Assembly: GCF_009834785.1 (NCBI RefSeq)
Contig: NZ_WUYX01000015.1
Coordinates: forward strand, 1 to 64,000
DNA: 64,000 bases
Source: Natronorubrum halalkaliphilum
Lineage (GTDB): Archaea > Halobacteriota > Halobacteria > Halobacteriales > Natrialbaceae
Direction of reading: 5' to 3'
Positions 27,207 to 36,581 of this stretch are shown piece after piece. The notes under the pieces were generated by a model. That model was not told the DNA's origin and ran no database searches. It worked only from the letters and a program-made list of their open reading frames with translations. Position 1 is the stretch's first letter. Each line of letters starts with the position of its first letter. The position numbers and the translations under genes were made by a program.

Positions 27207-28871
27207 TCACGGAATCTCGTAGTGTTCGCGTCCCCGTTCAGCGAACGCTTCGCGTGAAATCTCCTCGGCGAGCAGCGCCTCGAGGTCGTCACCGACGCGT
27301 TCGGCGGCGATCGTATCTGGATAGATGACGCCCGTCGCACCGCGCTCGAGGAACTCGTCCGCCGTCTCGGTCTCGGTGACGCGGACGACCCGCGGAACGT
27401 CCGCCTCGAGGTCGACGACCGTTTCGGCGCGGTCGTGTTCCGGCGTCAACGAGATGACGGCCGCGGCGTCCTCGAGTTGGGCCAGTTCCCATACCGTCTC
27501 GTTCAGTACGTCGCCGTAGACGTAGTTCTCACACTCTTCGCGGACTTCCTCGAAGAGAACGGGGTTGTCTTCGATGACCACCGTCGGTCGATCGAGGGAC
27601 GAACAGGCCTCGAGAACCTGCCTGCCGCCGTGCTCGAAGTCGACGATGATGACGTGATCCTCGAGGTCATCGGCGACGATCGTTCGATCGCCAACCGGTT
27701 CTCCGAGGAAACGAACGACGCCGCGATCGCGCAGCCAGCGGTTGATCGTGCCGGCGTGACGACCCGTGTACGTCGCGACGATCATCGTGATGGCCGTGGC
27801 GAGGACGATCGCGTCGAACACGGGACGGGCGATCTGGCCGGCGGCGAGCGCCTCGAGCGCGATAAAGAGGCTAAAGACGCTCACCTGATCGAGGGTGAGG
27901 CCGGTCAGGATCGCCGTCCGACCGTCGAACCCGGTCCGGAGCAGGATGAACGCGACGAGCAGCGGGTTCAGGATCAGGACAGCTACGACCAGCGCAAGCG
28001 TGTATCCGAGTGTCTCGAGACCCGGTATCGTGAGCAACGCGCCGACGGTGACGAAGAAAATCGGCGTGAAGAAGTCCTCTAAATCGTCGACCGTGTCGAC
28101 CAACTCGAGCGAGTGGGGGTAATCGTCGGCGATGGCGATCCCGGCGGCGAATGCGCCGACGACGATCGAGAGGTTCGCGGCCTCGGCGAGGGCGATAAAG
28201 CCGACCACGAACGAAACGCCGAGCAGCATCATGACTTCCGAGTCGCCGCGGAGCCGAGCGGTCAGCCGGTGGAAAGCGACGTACCGAATGCCGAGTGCGA
28301 GCGCGAAGATACCGCCGGCGACTGCGAGCTGTTCCCAGGCGGGCGTCGCCGCGTAGACGAACGCGCTCAGCCCGAGGACGATGAGTACGCCGAAGAGATC
28401 CTCAGTAAAGTGAATCGATTCTGCGAGTCGTTCGTACGTCGGCCGGGCCCCGTTCTCGTCGCCGAGGTAGCTGGTCGCGACGAGCGAGGAACTCAGTGCG
28501 GCGGCGATGGCCAGATAGGCGGCGTTCAGCGGCTCGAGACCGAACAGGAGGCCGACGCCGACGGTCAGCGTACCGATGAGTGCGGCCTGTACGAAACCGA
28601 CTGTAACGCTGATCCGTCCGGTCGACCGGAACGCCTCGACATCGACGTGGATCCCGAAGAGGAATACGAGGAAGGCGACACCCCACTGCGCCAGGTCGAG
28701 CAGTTGCGTCTCGTCGAATCCGATCCCCTCGAACACCACCCCGGCGAGAACGCCGGCGAGCAGGTAAAACGGGATCACCGACAGCCCCTTCTGGGCGGCG
28801 ACGAGCAACAGTGCGGCTGCGAGGCCGAAGATGAGCGTCAGTGCGAAGAGGATTTCATACATCGGTATCAC
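27207..28871 (-). CDS. Kef-type cation:proton antiporter with C-terminal nucleotide-binding domain
   Basis: A 554-aa membrane protein. Residues about 1-385 form 11-12 transmembrane helices of the CPA2 Na+/H+ exchanger domain. The C-terminal about 150 residues resemble TrkA-N (HVIIVDFEHGGRQVLEAC, VIEDNP, VYGDVLNETVWELAQLEDA). The dinucleotide loop is degenerate: the usual GxGxxG is replaced by VDFEHGG. A K+ or Na+ efflux role is likely. The start overlaps the end of the next antiporter by 17 nt, so the two are one operon. Confidence 0.9.
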   Translation of the reverse strand: MIPMYEILFALTLIFGLAAALLLVAAQKGLSVIPFYLLAGVLAGVVFEGIGFDETQLLDLAQWGVAFLVFLFGIHVDVEAFRSTGRISVTVGFVQAALIGTLTVGVGLLFGLEPLNAAYLAIAAALSSSLVATSYLGDENGARPTYERLAESIHFTEDLFGVLIVLGLSAFVYAATPAWEQLAVAGGIFALALGIRYVAFHRLTARLRGDSEVMMLLGVSFVVGFIALAEAANLSIVVGAFAAGIAIADDYPHSLELVDTVDDLEDFFTPIFFVTVGALLTIPGLETLGYTLALVVAVLILNPLLVAFILLRTGFDGRTAILTGLTLDQVSVFSLFIALEALAAGQIARPVFDAIVLATAITMIVATYTGRHAGTINRWLRDRGVVRFLGEPVGDRTIVADDLEDHVIIVDFEHGGRQVLEACSSLDRPTVVIEDNPVLFEEVREECENYVYGDVLNETVWELAQLEDAAAVISLTPEHDRAETVVDLEADVPRVVRVTETETADEFLERGATGVIYPDTIAAERVGDDLEALLAEEISREAFAERGREHYEIP

Positions 28872-30615
28872 CGCCAGTCGTGCTGGCGTCTCCGCCGGTA
28901 TCGCTCGCGGGATGCGAGCGATTCGATTCCGTCGTTTCGTCTGTTCGCGGACTCCTGGCGCGTTCGTTCAGTTGCGCGAGCCGTCGCTCGAACGCCTCGC
29001 GGTCGTCGAGTAGTTCGAGCAGATTGCCGAGTTCGTCGCCAACGATACCGCGCTCCAGAACGACGTAGTCGGCACCGCTCTCGAGGAGAACCGTGGCCTC
29101 GTCCTCGGTCGTCGCCGTCACGATCGAAAGCGTGTCCGGAGCATCCTCGACCAGTCGGAGGTTGACGTCGGCCCGCTGGGCGACGCTGACGATGATCTCG
29201 GCGCCGGAGAGGTTCGCCTCCTGGCGGATGTCGCCGTGTCTGGCGTTCCCGAAAATAAAGCCGTGCTCGACGTCCTGAAGCTCCGTGACGTACTCGGCTC
29301 GATCCTCGACGAAGACGACCTCGTCGACGTCGTCCTCGACGATTTCGGCCAGTTCGCCCGAGAGTCGACTGTAGCCGACGATCACGGCGTGGTCGTCGTA
29401 CTCGACCGGCTGGGCCTCGACGGTGTCCTCGCGTTCGAGTCGCTCGAGGATGGGTTTCACGTACGCGTAGATCTGACGGTTGTAGATGACGTAGTACGTC
29501 GAAATCGGCATCGTAATCAGCGCCATCAGACTGAGGAAGCCGAGGATGCCTTCCTCGATGAATCCCTGATCGACCGCGAGCGCGCCCAGAACCAGGGAGA
29601 ACTCGCTGACCTGTAGCATCGAGATCGTCCCGAGGAACGACGTTTCGACGTCGAAGTTCTGGCTGTAAAAGAGCCCGAAGACGATGAAGAAGTTGATGAC
29701 GATCAACAGGGTGGCCGCGATGAGCGCCTCCTGCCAGTAGGCCAGTAGCTGGTCCATCTCCATCTGGAGCGCGATGCTCGCGAAGAAGATGGCGATGAAG
29801 AAGTTCGTCGCGGGGCGCATCCGTTCTTTGAGCTCCGTACTGTAGGGCAGTTGTGCGAGCGCGAGCCCCGCGAGAAACGCCCCGATCTCGATGGAGAGAT
29901 CGAGGGCTTCGGCCGCGAAGATGAACAGAAACGCCCAGGCGATGCCGACGGTAAAGAGCGTGCTCTTGTTGGCGGCGCTGGCCCGCAACAGCGCCGGGAG
30001 GAAGTATTTGCTCGCGAGATAGGCGACGACGCCGATCGCGCCCATCAGAAGGAACACGCGACCGATGCTGAACGCGATTTCGCCGACGTTGTCGACAGTA
30101 CCGACCGCCAGAATCGCGAGCGCCATCACGAGGTAGATGTCCTGAAATATCAGGATGCCGACGTCGACCTTGCCGTACAACGACTTCAGATCGTCCTTGT
30201 CCCCGAGGACCTTGACGATGATCGGCGTCGCGCCGAACGTCGTCGCCAGTGCGATCATCAGCGACTGAAAGACCGTGAACCCGAGCAACAGGGCGACGGC
30301 CGTCGAGGCGACTGCCTGCAGGATCGCCTGTCCGACGGCGATCGCGCCGACGGGACGCATGATCTCCTTGATATCGTCGAATCGCATCTCGATGCCGAGC
30401 AGGAACAGCAAAAACCCAAGCCCGAGTTCGGCGACGATCTCGATGAGCTGGTCTTCGGCGACGATGCCGAGTCCGATCGGGCCGACGACGACACCCGTCA
30501 GAACGTACGCGACGATCGTCGGCTGTTTCGTCAGTCTGGCCGCGTAGCTCAGCACGGCTGCGGCGACGATTAGCAACGCGAAGTCCGTCGCGAGAGCGAT
30601 CCCACCTAGGGACAT
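28855..30615 (-). CDS. Kef-type cation:proton antiporter with TrkA-N domain
   Basis: A 586-aa CPA2 family antiporter, upstream partner of the preceding gene. About 12 membrane helices (LTGVVVGPIGLGIV; FLLFLLGIEMRFDDI; ATTFGATPIIVKVLGDK) are followed by a TrkA-N-like domain (HAVIVGYSRLSGELAEIVED, with GYSRLSG as the nucleotide loop) and a hydrophilic, probably disordered tail of about 50 residues. No RCK-C domain is visible. Two non-identical subunits in one operon could form a heteromer. A DacZ-like cyclase gene follows upstream on the same strand. Confidence 0.9.
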   Translation of the reverse strand: MSLGGIALATDFALLIVAAAVLSYAARLTKQPTIVAYVLTGVVVGPIGLGIVAEDQLIEIVAELGLGFLLFLLGIEMRFDDIKEIMRPVGAIAVGQAILQAVASTAVALLLGFTVFQSLMIALATTFGATPIIVKVLGDKDDLKSLYGKVDVGILIFQDIYLVMALAILAVGTVDNVGEIAFSIGRVFLLMGAIGVVAYLASKYFLPALLRASAANKSTLFTVGIAWAFLFIFAAEALDLSIEIGAFLAGLALAQLPYSTELKERMRPATNFFIAIFFASIALQMEMDQLLAYWQEALIAATLLIVINFFIVFGLFYSQNFDVETSFLGTISMLQVSEFSLVLGALAVDQGFIEEGILGFLSLMALITMPISTYYVIYNRQIYAYVKPILERLEREDTVEAQPVEYDDHAVIVGYSRLSGELAEIVEDDVDEVVFVEDRAEYVTELQDVEHGFIFGNARHGDIRQEANLSGAEIIVSVAQRADVNLRLVEDAPDTLSIVTATTEDEATVLLESGADYVVLERGIVGDELGNLLELLDDREAFERRLAQLNERARSPRTDETTESNRSHPASDTGGDASTTGGDTDV

Positions 30616-30774
30616 TCTCGTACGCTCATGAATCTCGTAGAATCCTCCGAATGGCCGGTTCTGAAAGCGAACCTATCCAAGAACACGAGAGAGAGACTTA
30701 ATTGCGTTCGGCTGGCAAATGTGGATGGAACAGGGCCACAGGACCGTCGCCTCGAGTTCGCTTCGCGCGAGCCG

Positions 30775-31350
30775 TCACGAGTAGGCGTGGGGGTTCCACT
30801 CGCCCCCGAGCTCCGATCGTCTGTTGGTGTCGAACGAGCCGCCCTCGAAAATCGTGACGCGGCCGGTTTCCTCGCTCAGCGTCAGCGTCGATACGACGTT
30901 CGGTCGGCGGGACGTATCCAGCGCGCTCATGTGTCGCGACCCCATCCAGCCCTCGTACTCCGACTCCCTTTCGGTGACGCCCTCGAGTTCGCCGGGCATG
31001 AGATCGGTAAAGCGGACCATCTGCTCCTGGACGACGCCGTCGACGCTGACGACGAGTGCACCGTCCCGCGTCATCGCGACCTCCCGCGCCGTTTCGAAGA
31101 AGGTCTCGAGGTCCAGACAGACGTCGCGACACTCGTCGGTCGGCCACGTGTTGTTCCCCATCGGATCCGCGAAGTCGGCGATCGAGGGCCCGGTGACGAC
31201 GGCGACGTACATTCCCGGTCCCGCAACGTACTGTTCGTTCCAGCGATCGAAGTTCAGACTGATCGACTCGAGGGAGTGGGTGAGACAGTCGATCAGCTCC
31301 TGGACCCCGTCGTGGGTTTCGTACGCGATCCGGAGGTCGGCATCGTCCAT
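30775..31350 (-). CDS. dacZ: DisA_N-type diadenylate cyclase (DacZ-like)
   Basis: A 191-aa protein matching the archaeal diadenylate cyclase pattern, which makes c-di-AMP from two ATP. DGALVVSVDGVVQEQMVRF carries the DGA motif, and MGSRHMSALDTSRRPNVVST and TLSEETGRVTIFEGG match the RHR-like and downstream strand motifs. The N-terminal LRIAYETHDGVQELIDCLTH is typical of haloarchaeal members. The middle RHR residue is H-M here (SRHMSA), to be checked against characterised DacZ. The start could also be 31359 or 31398. It lies near two antiporters; c-di-AMP controls K+ transport in several bacteria. Confidence 0.75.
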   Translation of the reverse strand: MDDADLRIAYETHDGVQELIDCLTHSLESISLNFDRWNEQYVAGPGMYVAVVTGPSIADFADPMGNNTWPTDECRDVCLDLETFFETAREVAMTRDGALVVSVDGVVQEQMVRFTDLMPGELEGVTERESEYEGWMGSRHMSALDTSRRPNVVSTLTLSEETGRVTIFEGGSFDTNRRSELGGEWNPHAYS

Positions 31351-31466
31351 AACTGGCATTCGGCCCGACCCGCCGTAATCTCGGTGCCTGTAGGACATCG
31401 CGAAGCCGGTGGGTCCCCGGGCGGTAACGCGTTACTTTTGGGCGTCCCGCGCCGATTCGTAGCCGA

Positions 31467-33017
31467 ATGCTGACGAAGGACCTGCTTCGCGTCTCGCGAG
31501 CCGGTGGCGGCTACCGTCCCCGGTTCGCCGGCCGCGAGCACCGCCCGCTCGCCGCCCGCGTCATCGGCACGTATCAGGGCCACGTCGGCGAATCACGATC
31601 GACGCTCGAGGACTCCCTGACCGAACTCGAGGCCGACGCGGAGGACTTCAAACTCGTCCGGGGCTTTGCCGCCTTGCTCGAGCGTGATGCAACGTTCGAG
31701 ACCGACGCCACGGTCGACCCCGAACGCGCTCGACGAGCGGCGTTCGAAGCTGCCGAGGCGGTCGGCGTCGTCACCGACGACGAGCGGACGATGGCGCTCG
31801 TTCGCGCCGGCGAGTCCCTCGGCGTTTCGGCGGACGACCTCGAGTCGGCGCTATACGCCGACCTCGAGGAACGGGAGGTCCTCGCCGCCGTGGAACCGCG
31901 GTGGGATCCCGAGGAGCTACTCGGCCGGTACAACCTTTCGCTGACCCAGACGGCGCTGTTCGACGCGACCGAGCTGCGGATCCGCTCGAGCGATCCGAAA
32001 GCGCTGATCTCGGCGATCAAGCGACTCCGACTGATGTACGAGATACGGCGTCTGGACGACGATTCGACCGGATCCGACGGCGACGGTGGAATCGCCGAAC
32101 GCGAGGTCGTCGTCACCGGCCCCACCCACCTCTTCCGAGCCACGCGGCGGTACGGCACCCGATTCGCACGGCTCCTGCGAACCGTCGCGAAGAGCGAGAC
32201 GTGGTCCCTCGAGGCGACGATCGACGACCGCGGGACCGAGCACACGCTCGCCCTCACCCACGAGGATCCCGTTCGGGTCCCCGACGCCGAACCGATCGCC
32301 GACGTGAGCTTCGACAGCACCGTCGAGGCGGACTTTGCCGCCCGCTTTTCCGCGCTGAACCTCGAGTGGGACCTCGTGCGCGAACCCGAACCGCTCGCGA
32401 CGGGGACGCGGGTGATGATCCCGGACTTCGCGTTCGACTACCACCACGCGGATTTCCGCGTCTACTTCGAGATCATGGGGTTCTGGACGCCCGAGTACGT
32501 CGAGAAGAAACTCGCCCAGCTCGAGGCCCTCGAGGACGTCGAACTGGTCGTCGCCGTCGACGAGTCGCTGGGCGTCGGCAAGGAAATCGCCGCGCGCGAC
32601 GCTCGAGCGGTCCCTTACACCGGCTCCGTCCGCGTCAAAGCCGTCGTCGACGTCCTCCGGGAGTACGAACGCCAACTGGTCGCCGACAGCGCCGCCGCAC
32701 TTCCCGACGAACTGCGGCCGGACGACGACGTCGTCTCGCTCGAGACCCTCGCCGACCGTCGCGGCGTGAGCGAGGATGCGCTAGCGGACGTGGTGTTTCC
32801 GGAGCACGAGCGGGTGGGCCGGACGCTGGTCCGGCCGGCGGTCCTCGAGTCGGTCGCCGACGACCTCGAGCCCGGGACGGACCTCGAGGCCGCCGAAGCC
32901 GTCCTCGAGGCGTCGAGCATCACCGACTCGAGTGCGATCCTCTCCGAACTCGGCTACCGCGTCGAGTGGGAGGGGCTTGCCGGGGGGACGCTCGTCGAAC
33001 GCGAGTGCGGCGAGTAG
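31467..33017 (+). CDS. DUF790 family protein (Bax1-like nuclease)
   Basis: A 516-aa protein of the DUF790 family. It starts MLTKDLLRVSRAGGGYRPRF; the C-terminal third holds FEIMGFWTPEYVEKKLAQLE and VELVVAVDESLG, the nuclease-like part. In Sulfolobus-type archaea the homologue Bax1 binds and works with XPB helicase in DNA repair. The XPB-like gene at 22762 is a candidate partner. It is divergent from the DacZ-like gene. Confidence 0.88.
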   Translation: MLTKDLLRVSRAGGGYRPRFAGREHRPLAARVIGTYQGHVGESRSTLEDSLTELEADAEDFKLVRGFAALLERDATFETDATVDPERARRAAFEAAEAVGVVTDDERTMALVRAGESLGVSADDLESALYADLEEREVLAAVEPRWDPEELLGRYNLSLTQTALFDATELRIRSSDPKALISAIKRLRLMYEIRRLDDDSTGSDGDGGIAEREVVVTGPTHLFRATRRYGTRFARLLRTVAKSETWSLEATIDDRGTEHTLALTHEDPVRVPDAEPIADVSFDSTVEADFAARFSALNLEWDLVREPEPLATGTRVMIPDFAFDYHHADFRVYFEIMGFWTPEYVEKKLAQLEALEDVELVVAVDESLGVGKEIAARDARAVPYTGSVRVKAVVDVLREYERQLVADSAAALPDELRPDDDVVSLETLADRRGVSEDALADVVFPEHERVGRTLVRPAVLESVADDLEPGTDLEAAEAVLEASSITDSSAILSELGYRVEWEGLAGGTLVERECGE

Positions 33018-33334
33018 CGGTCCCGCGTAACGCCGCGGTGAGACGCCACAGTCGTCCGGAGGATTCACTCGTCGGTGGTGTGGGCTCGGTGTCCCCACAC
33101 GCCCTGCGCTGGCAGTCCGCGGTGGGCGACGACGTCGGTCGCCGAACCGGACGAAATAGACCGAATGCAAACAATCGTTCTTCGATCGGTCTCGTCGTAG
33201 AGAGTTTGTGATTAGTTCGCCGGTTCCGTAGCCCGTGCCGGTCGATAATCGATCCTGAAAAACACTCTCAAACCAATGTTATTAGTGAATAGCCTTAACC
33301 CCCTGAGGTTGCAGGGACGATACGTACACCAGAC
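33018..33334. other. Intergenic, promoter of the response regulator
   Basis: About 320 bases. The last 70 bases are A/T-richer (TTATTAGTGAATAGCC near 33280) and probably hold the promoter of the next gene. No open frame of note. Confidence 0.4.
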
Positions 33335-33784
33335 GTGATCGACTCCTGCACTACCGAACCGGTACAGATCCTGCTCGTCGAGGACAACCCCGGCGACGTT
33401 CGCCTGATTCAGGAAGCGTTCAGAGACGCGACCGTCGAGGCGACGTTTCATACGGTACGCGACGGCGATGCCGCCCTCGAGTTTCTGCGTGAGCAGCAGT
33501 CCGAACGAGCCTCGACGCTGGATCTGATGCTCCTCGATCTCAACCTCCCGCGAACGGGCGGCTTCGAGGTGCTCGAGACGATCGAGAGCGATCCCGATCT
33601 CACCGCGCCGCCCGTGCTCGTCCTCACGAGTTCCCGGTCGAGGGACGACATCGCCAGAAGCTACGATCTGAGCGCCAACGCGTATCTCACCAAGCCGAGC
33701 GATCCCGACGAGTTCGCCGAACTGGGGCGAGCGGTCGAAGCCTTCTGGTTCAACGAGGCGACGCTACCGCCGGCGTCGAGTTGA
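33335..33784 (+). CDS. Response regulator receiver protein, Rcp1-like
   Basis: A 149-aa single-domain CheY-like receiver without an output domain. The acidic pocket is in LLVEDNPGDVRLI, the phospho-acceptor Asp in LMLLDLNLPRTGG, the switch Ser/Thr in VLTSSRS, and Lys in YLTKPSDPDEF. The start is a GTG at 33335. The NPGDVRLI signature is common in haloarchaeal regulators paired with hybrid histidine kinases; no kinase lies nearby. Confidence 0.9.
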   Translation: MIDSCTTEPVQILLVEDNPGDVRLIQEAFRDATVEATFHTVRDGDAALEFLREQQSERASTLDLMLLDLNLPRTGGFEVLETIESDPDLTAPPVLVLTSSRSRDDIARSYDLSANAYLTKPSDPDEFAELGRAVEAFWFNEATLPPASS

Positions 33785-33855
33785 TCGTCTGTGGCGGCTC
33801 GGACGGGAGACCGGACGCCCCCAGCGTTATTCCGGCCGATGACGTACGATCGTGC

Positions 33856-34782
33856 ATGCCCGAGGACATCCCCGGAATCCACCACGTCACGGCCATCGCG
33901 AGCGATCCGCAGCGCAACTTCGAGTTCTACACGGAGACGCTCGGCCTGCGACTCGTCAAACAAAGCATCAATCAGGACGACGTCTCGGTCTATCACCTGT
34001 TTTACGCGGACCACGAGGGGACGCCGGGTACGAGCATGACCTTCTTCCCCTACACCGACGCCCGACGCGGTCAGGTCGGCGCGGGCCAGGCGAACGCAGT
34101 GTCGTTTCTCGTCCCGGACGGCTCGATCGACTACTGGCGTGGCCGACTCGAGGACGCGGGTGCCGAGCCCGACGAGCCGCGGGACCGGTTCGGTGACACC
34201 GTCCTCCCGTTTACCGACCCTGACGGGCTGCCGCTGGAGTTAGTCGCTCGAACGGACGCTCCGCCCGCGAACCTCCCGGAGAGCCAGGTTCCCCACGCCC
34301 ACGCGATTCGCGGCTTCTTCGGCGTGACGCTCTCGCTGACCAGCAGCGACCGGACCGGCGACCTGCTCAAAGCGATGGGGTATCGCCAGACCGACCGCGA
34401 CGGAACGCGAAAGCGCTACGAGGCCGACGGCGAACTGGGCTACGTCGTCGACGTTCTCGAGGATCCGCAGGCCCGGCGCGGAATCCCGGGCGCCGGAACC
34501 GTCCACCACGTCGCGTTTCGGGTGACCGAGGACGAGCAGCCTGCGTGGCGCGACCTGTTGATCGACCGCGATCTCAGACCGACGGAGGTGATCGACCGAA
34601 AGTGGTTCAAATCGGTTTACGCCCGCGAACACGGTACCGTCCTCTTCGAGTACGCGACCGCTGAACCGGGCTACACCGTCGACGAGGACCTCGATTCGCT
34701 GGGCGAACGGCTCGTCCTCCCCGAGTGGTTCGAGGACCGTCGCGAGGAGATCGAAGCCGGGCTGCCGGAGCTGTCTCCCTGA
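33856..34782 (+). CDS. VOC superfamily protein, ring-cleavage dioxygenase-like
   Basis: A 308-aa protein with two glyoxalase/dioxygenase modules. The first has GIHHVTAIASDPQRNFEFYT and FPYTDARRGQVG; the second has GTVHHVAFRVTEDEQ and VLFEYATAEPGY. His in HHVT and HHVA and Glu in LFEYA form the predicted metal site. It belongs to the group often annotated as ring-cleaving dioxygenase; the substrate is unknown. The ATG at 33856 is used because upstream codons lack homology. Confidence 0.88.
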   Translation: MPEDIPGIHHVTAIASDPQRNFEFYTETLGLRLVKQSINQDDVSVYHLFYADHEGTPGTSMTFFPYTDARRGQVGAGQANAVSFLVPDGSIDYWRGRLEDAGAEPDEPRDRFGDTVLPFTDPDGLPLELVARTDAPPANLPESQVPHAHAIRGFFGVTLSLTSSDRTGDLLKAMGYRQTDRDGTRKRYEADGELGYVVDVLEDPQARRGIPGAGTVHHVAFRVTEDEQPAWRDLLIDRDLRPTEVIDRKWFKSVYAREHGTVLFEYATAEPGYTVDEDLDSLGERLVLPEWFEDRREEIEAGLPELSP

Positions 34783-34820
34783 TGTCCTGACCCCTCGTCT
34801 CCGTCTCTCGTCGGTCCCAC

Positions 34821-35876
34821 TCAGGACGACTCCATGATCTCGGTCTCTTCCTGTGGCAGCTCCTGTTGGAGGACGAACGGCCCGAAATCCGCGGCCGTAC
34901 GTCGGGCGATAGTCGCGATTCGGAGGACGTAGACGAGCAGAACCGCGAACGGACTGAACAGGGCTGTAATGGTCGCGCTCACGACCAGCGCGTAGACGGA
35001 CGCATGCAGCCCCATCGCCAGCAAATTCCCGTACGCGACGATGATGAACGCGCCGCCCAGCAGGGTCGGAAACCCGACGTACAGCAGAATCTTCGACAGG
35101 TCGGCGAGCTCCTGTTGCATGTACACCGTCTTGAAGTACTGCCGGGCGATGTGGATGTCGCCGAGCAGTTCCTCGAGCCGTTCGAGTTGCCCGTCCGCGG
35201 CGTCCGAGAGGTCGTCGCGATGGCCTTCCCGGAGTTGCCGGACGATCTGTAACTGCCACGGGTCGTTGTAGTGGAGGATCACGGAGATGACGGTAAACGA
35301 GCCGAACGTGGTCCCCTCGAGCGTCCGGATCGCGTCCCGATCCCGCGGCTCGGTCCGGGAAACGAACGAATCGACTCGCGACTGCAGATCCTCGGGGCCG
35401 TCGCGGCAGACGGTCTGTAACCCCTGTGCAGTCCGGCGTTTCGACTCGATCAGCACGCGGAGAAACGCCGACGGTTCCGCGGGAGTCGGTCGATAGCCGG
35501 TGTGGTTTTCGATCCGCTGTCGATACTCGCGGGTCTCCTCGAGTCGCTCGAAGAACGCGCCCGTCGAGCCGAACTCTTCCGAGAGAATAAGCTGGTTGAT
35601 CGCGAGGACGACGGTGATAAAGGGGAGCATGCCGCCGACGAGCGCCGCACTGGTGGCCGTGATATCGGCCTCTTCGGCGGGCGTGATCAGCCCGCCGCGG
35701 ATGAGCAGCAGCGACGCGGCGAAGACGGCGACGAGGAGAAGTCCGGAGAGCACTCGACGGTCGCCGTACAGGAACGTCCAGCGGACGAACTCCTCGGCGT
35801 TGAGCCGTTCGAAGACGGACGTATCGTCCAGCGACGCGCTCGGTGGCTCCTCCTCTTCAACGTCCACCGTGATCAC
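34821..35876 (-). CDS. Haloarchaeal membrane protein of unknown function
   Basis: A 351-aa protein with two pairs of transmembrane helices: about residues 45-60 and 78-97 (LLLVAVFAASLLL; LPFITVVLAINQLIL), and two near 265-320 (LLYVGFPTLLGGAFIIVAYG; LVVSATITALFSPFAVLLVY). A long charged cytoplasmic domain lies between. No catalytic or transport motif is recognised. Single gene convergent with the dioxygenase-like gene. Confidence 0.7.
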   Translation of the reverse strand: MITVDVEEEEPPSASLDDTSVFERLNAEEFVRWTFLYGDRRVLSGLLLVAVFAASLLLIRGGLITPAEEADITATSAALVGGMLPFITVVLAINQLILSEEFGSTGAFFERLEETREYRQRIENHTGYRPTPAEPSAFLRVLIESKRRTAQGLQTVCRDGPEDLQSRVDSFVSRTEPRDRDAIRTLEGTTFGSFTVISVILHYNDPWQLQIVRQLREGHRDDLSDAADGQLERLEELLGDIHIARQYFKTVYMQQELADLSKILLYVGFPTLLGGAFIIVAYGNLLAMGLHASVYALVVSATITALFSPFAVLLVYVLRIATIARRTAADFGPFVLQQELPQEETEIMESS

Positions 35877-36071
35877 TCGCGATGCGACTCACGTCGTGTT
35901 CCTAGTGGAACCCTATCGGCAAAACACTCCTGCCGGCAACTGGAGTCAGCCCTGCAAATCGCCGACCGTCACTGCCACAGCTACTGCTCGTCACTGCACG
36001 CCCGATCGCACAGCCGTCGTTCGAACGCCGAAATCGTTGCAGTGCGAGAACCGAGGGGCTGCGGCGACCCG

Positions 36072-36581
36072 CTACAACTCGCGCTGACGTCCCTTCGGCA
36101 CCACCGAGCGCAGTTCGCCGTGGACGTAGAGTCCGATCCCCAGCGGCTCGAGTTCGCCCCCGATTTCGTGGGCGCCGATGAGATACCCCCAGTCGCCGTC
36201 CCACCAGTCGAGTTCCTGGTCCTCGCCCGCCGCGAACCGGCGGGCCTGCTCGCGGTCGAGTTCGATCACGCAATCACTCGCGTGCCGGCCAAAGCGCTGG
36301 GCGAAGTCCGTCGTCGGCTTCCAGTGTTCCTGTCGAGTTCGGAGACAGGTCATGCCGATGGCTTCGATCTCGAGGGGCGTCGGCGCCTCGCCGGCGTAGA
36401 TCCAGATCTTTCCCGCGCCCTTCTCCCAGAAGGTGTAGTCGTCGAACGTTTCCGGTGGAATACCGAACCGCTCGTCGAAGTAATCGACGACCGCCTCGCG
36501 GGTGGCTCGGCCTTCGACGGTTCGCTCCGCGTCCGTCGCGGGGAGCCGGTCGAAGCGCTGGCCGTCGTTTTCGTCGCTCAT
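36072..36581 (-). CDS. Conserved archaeal protein coupled to the RNA methyltransferase gene
   Basis: A 169-aa soluble protein (MSDENDGQRF...). YFDERFGIPPETFDDYTFWE, KIWIYAGEAP, and LGIGLYVHGELRSVVPKG suggest a PUA-like small beta fold as found at the C-terminus of RsmB/Nop2 methyltransferases. Its ATG overlaps the methyltransferase stop (ATGA), so it is probably translated with it and may form its RNA-binding partner. The PUA assignment is inference. Confidence 0.75.
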   Translation of the reverse strand: MSDENDGQRFDRLPATDAERTVEGRATREAVVDYFDERFGIPPETFDDYTFWEKGAGKIWIYAGEAPTPLEIEAIGMTCLRTRQEHWKPTTDFAQRFGRHASDCVIELDREQARRFAAGEDQELDWWDGDWGYLIGAHEIGGELEPLGIGLYVHGELRSVVPKGRQREL

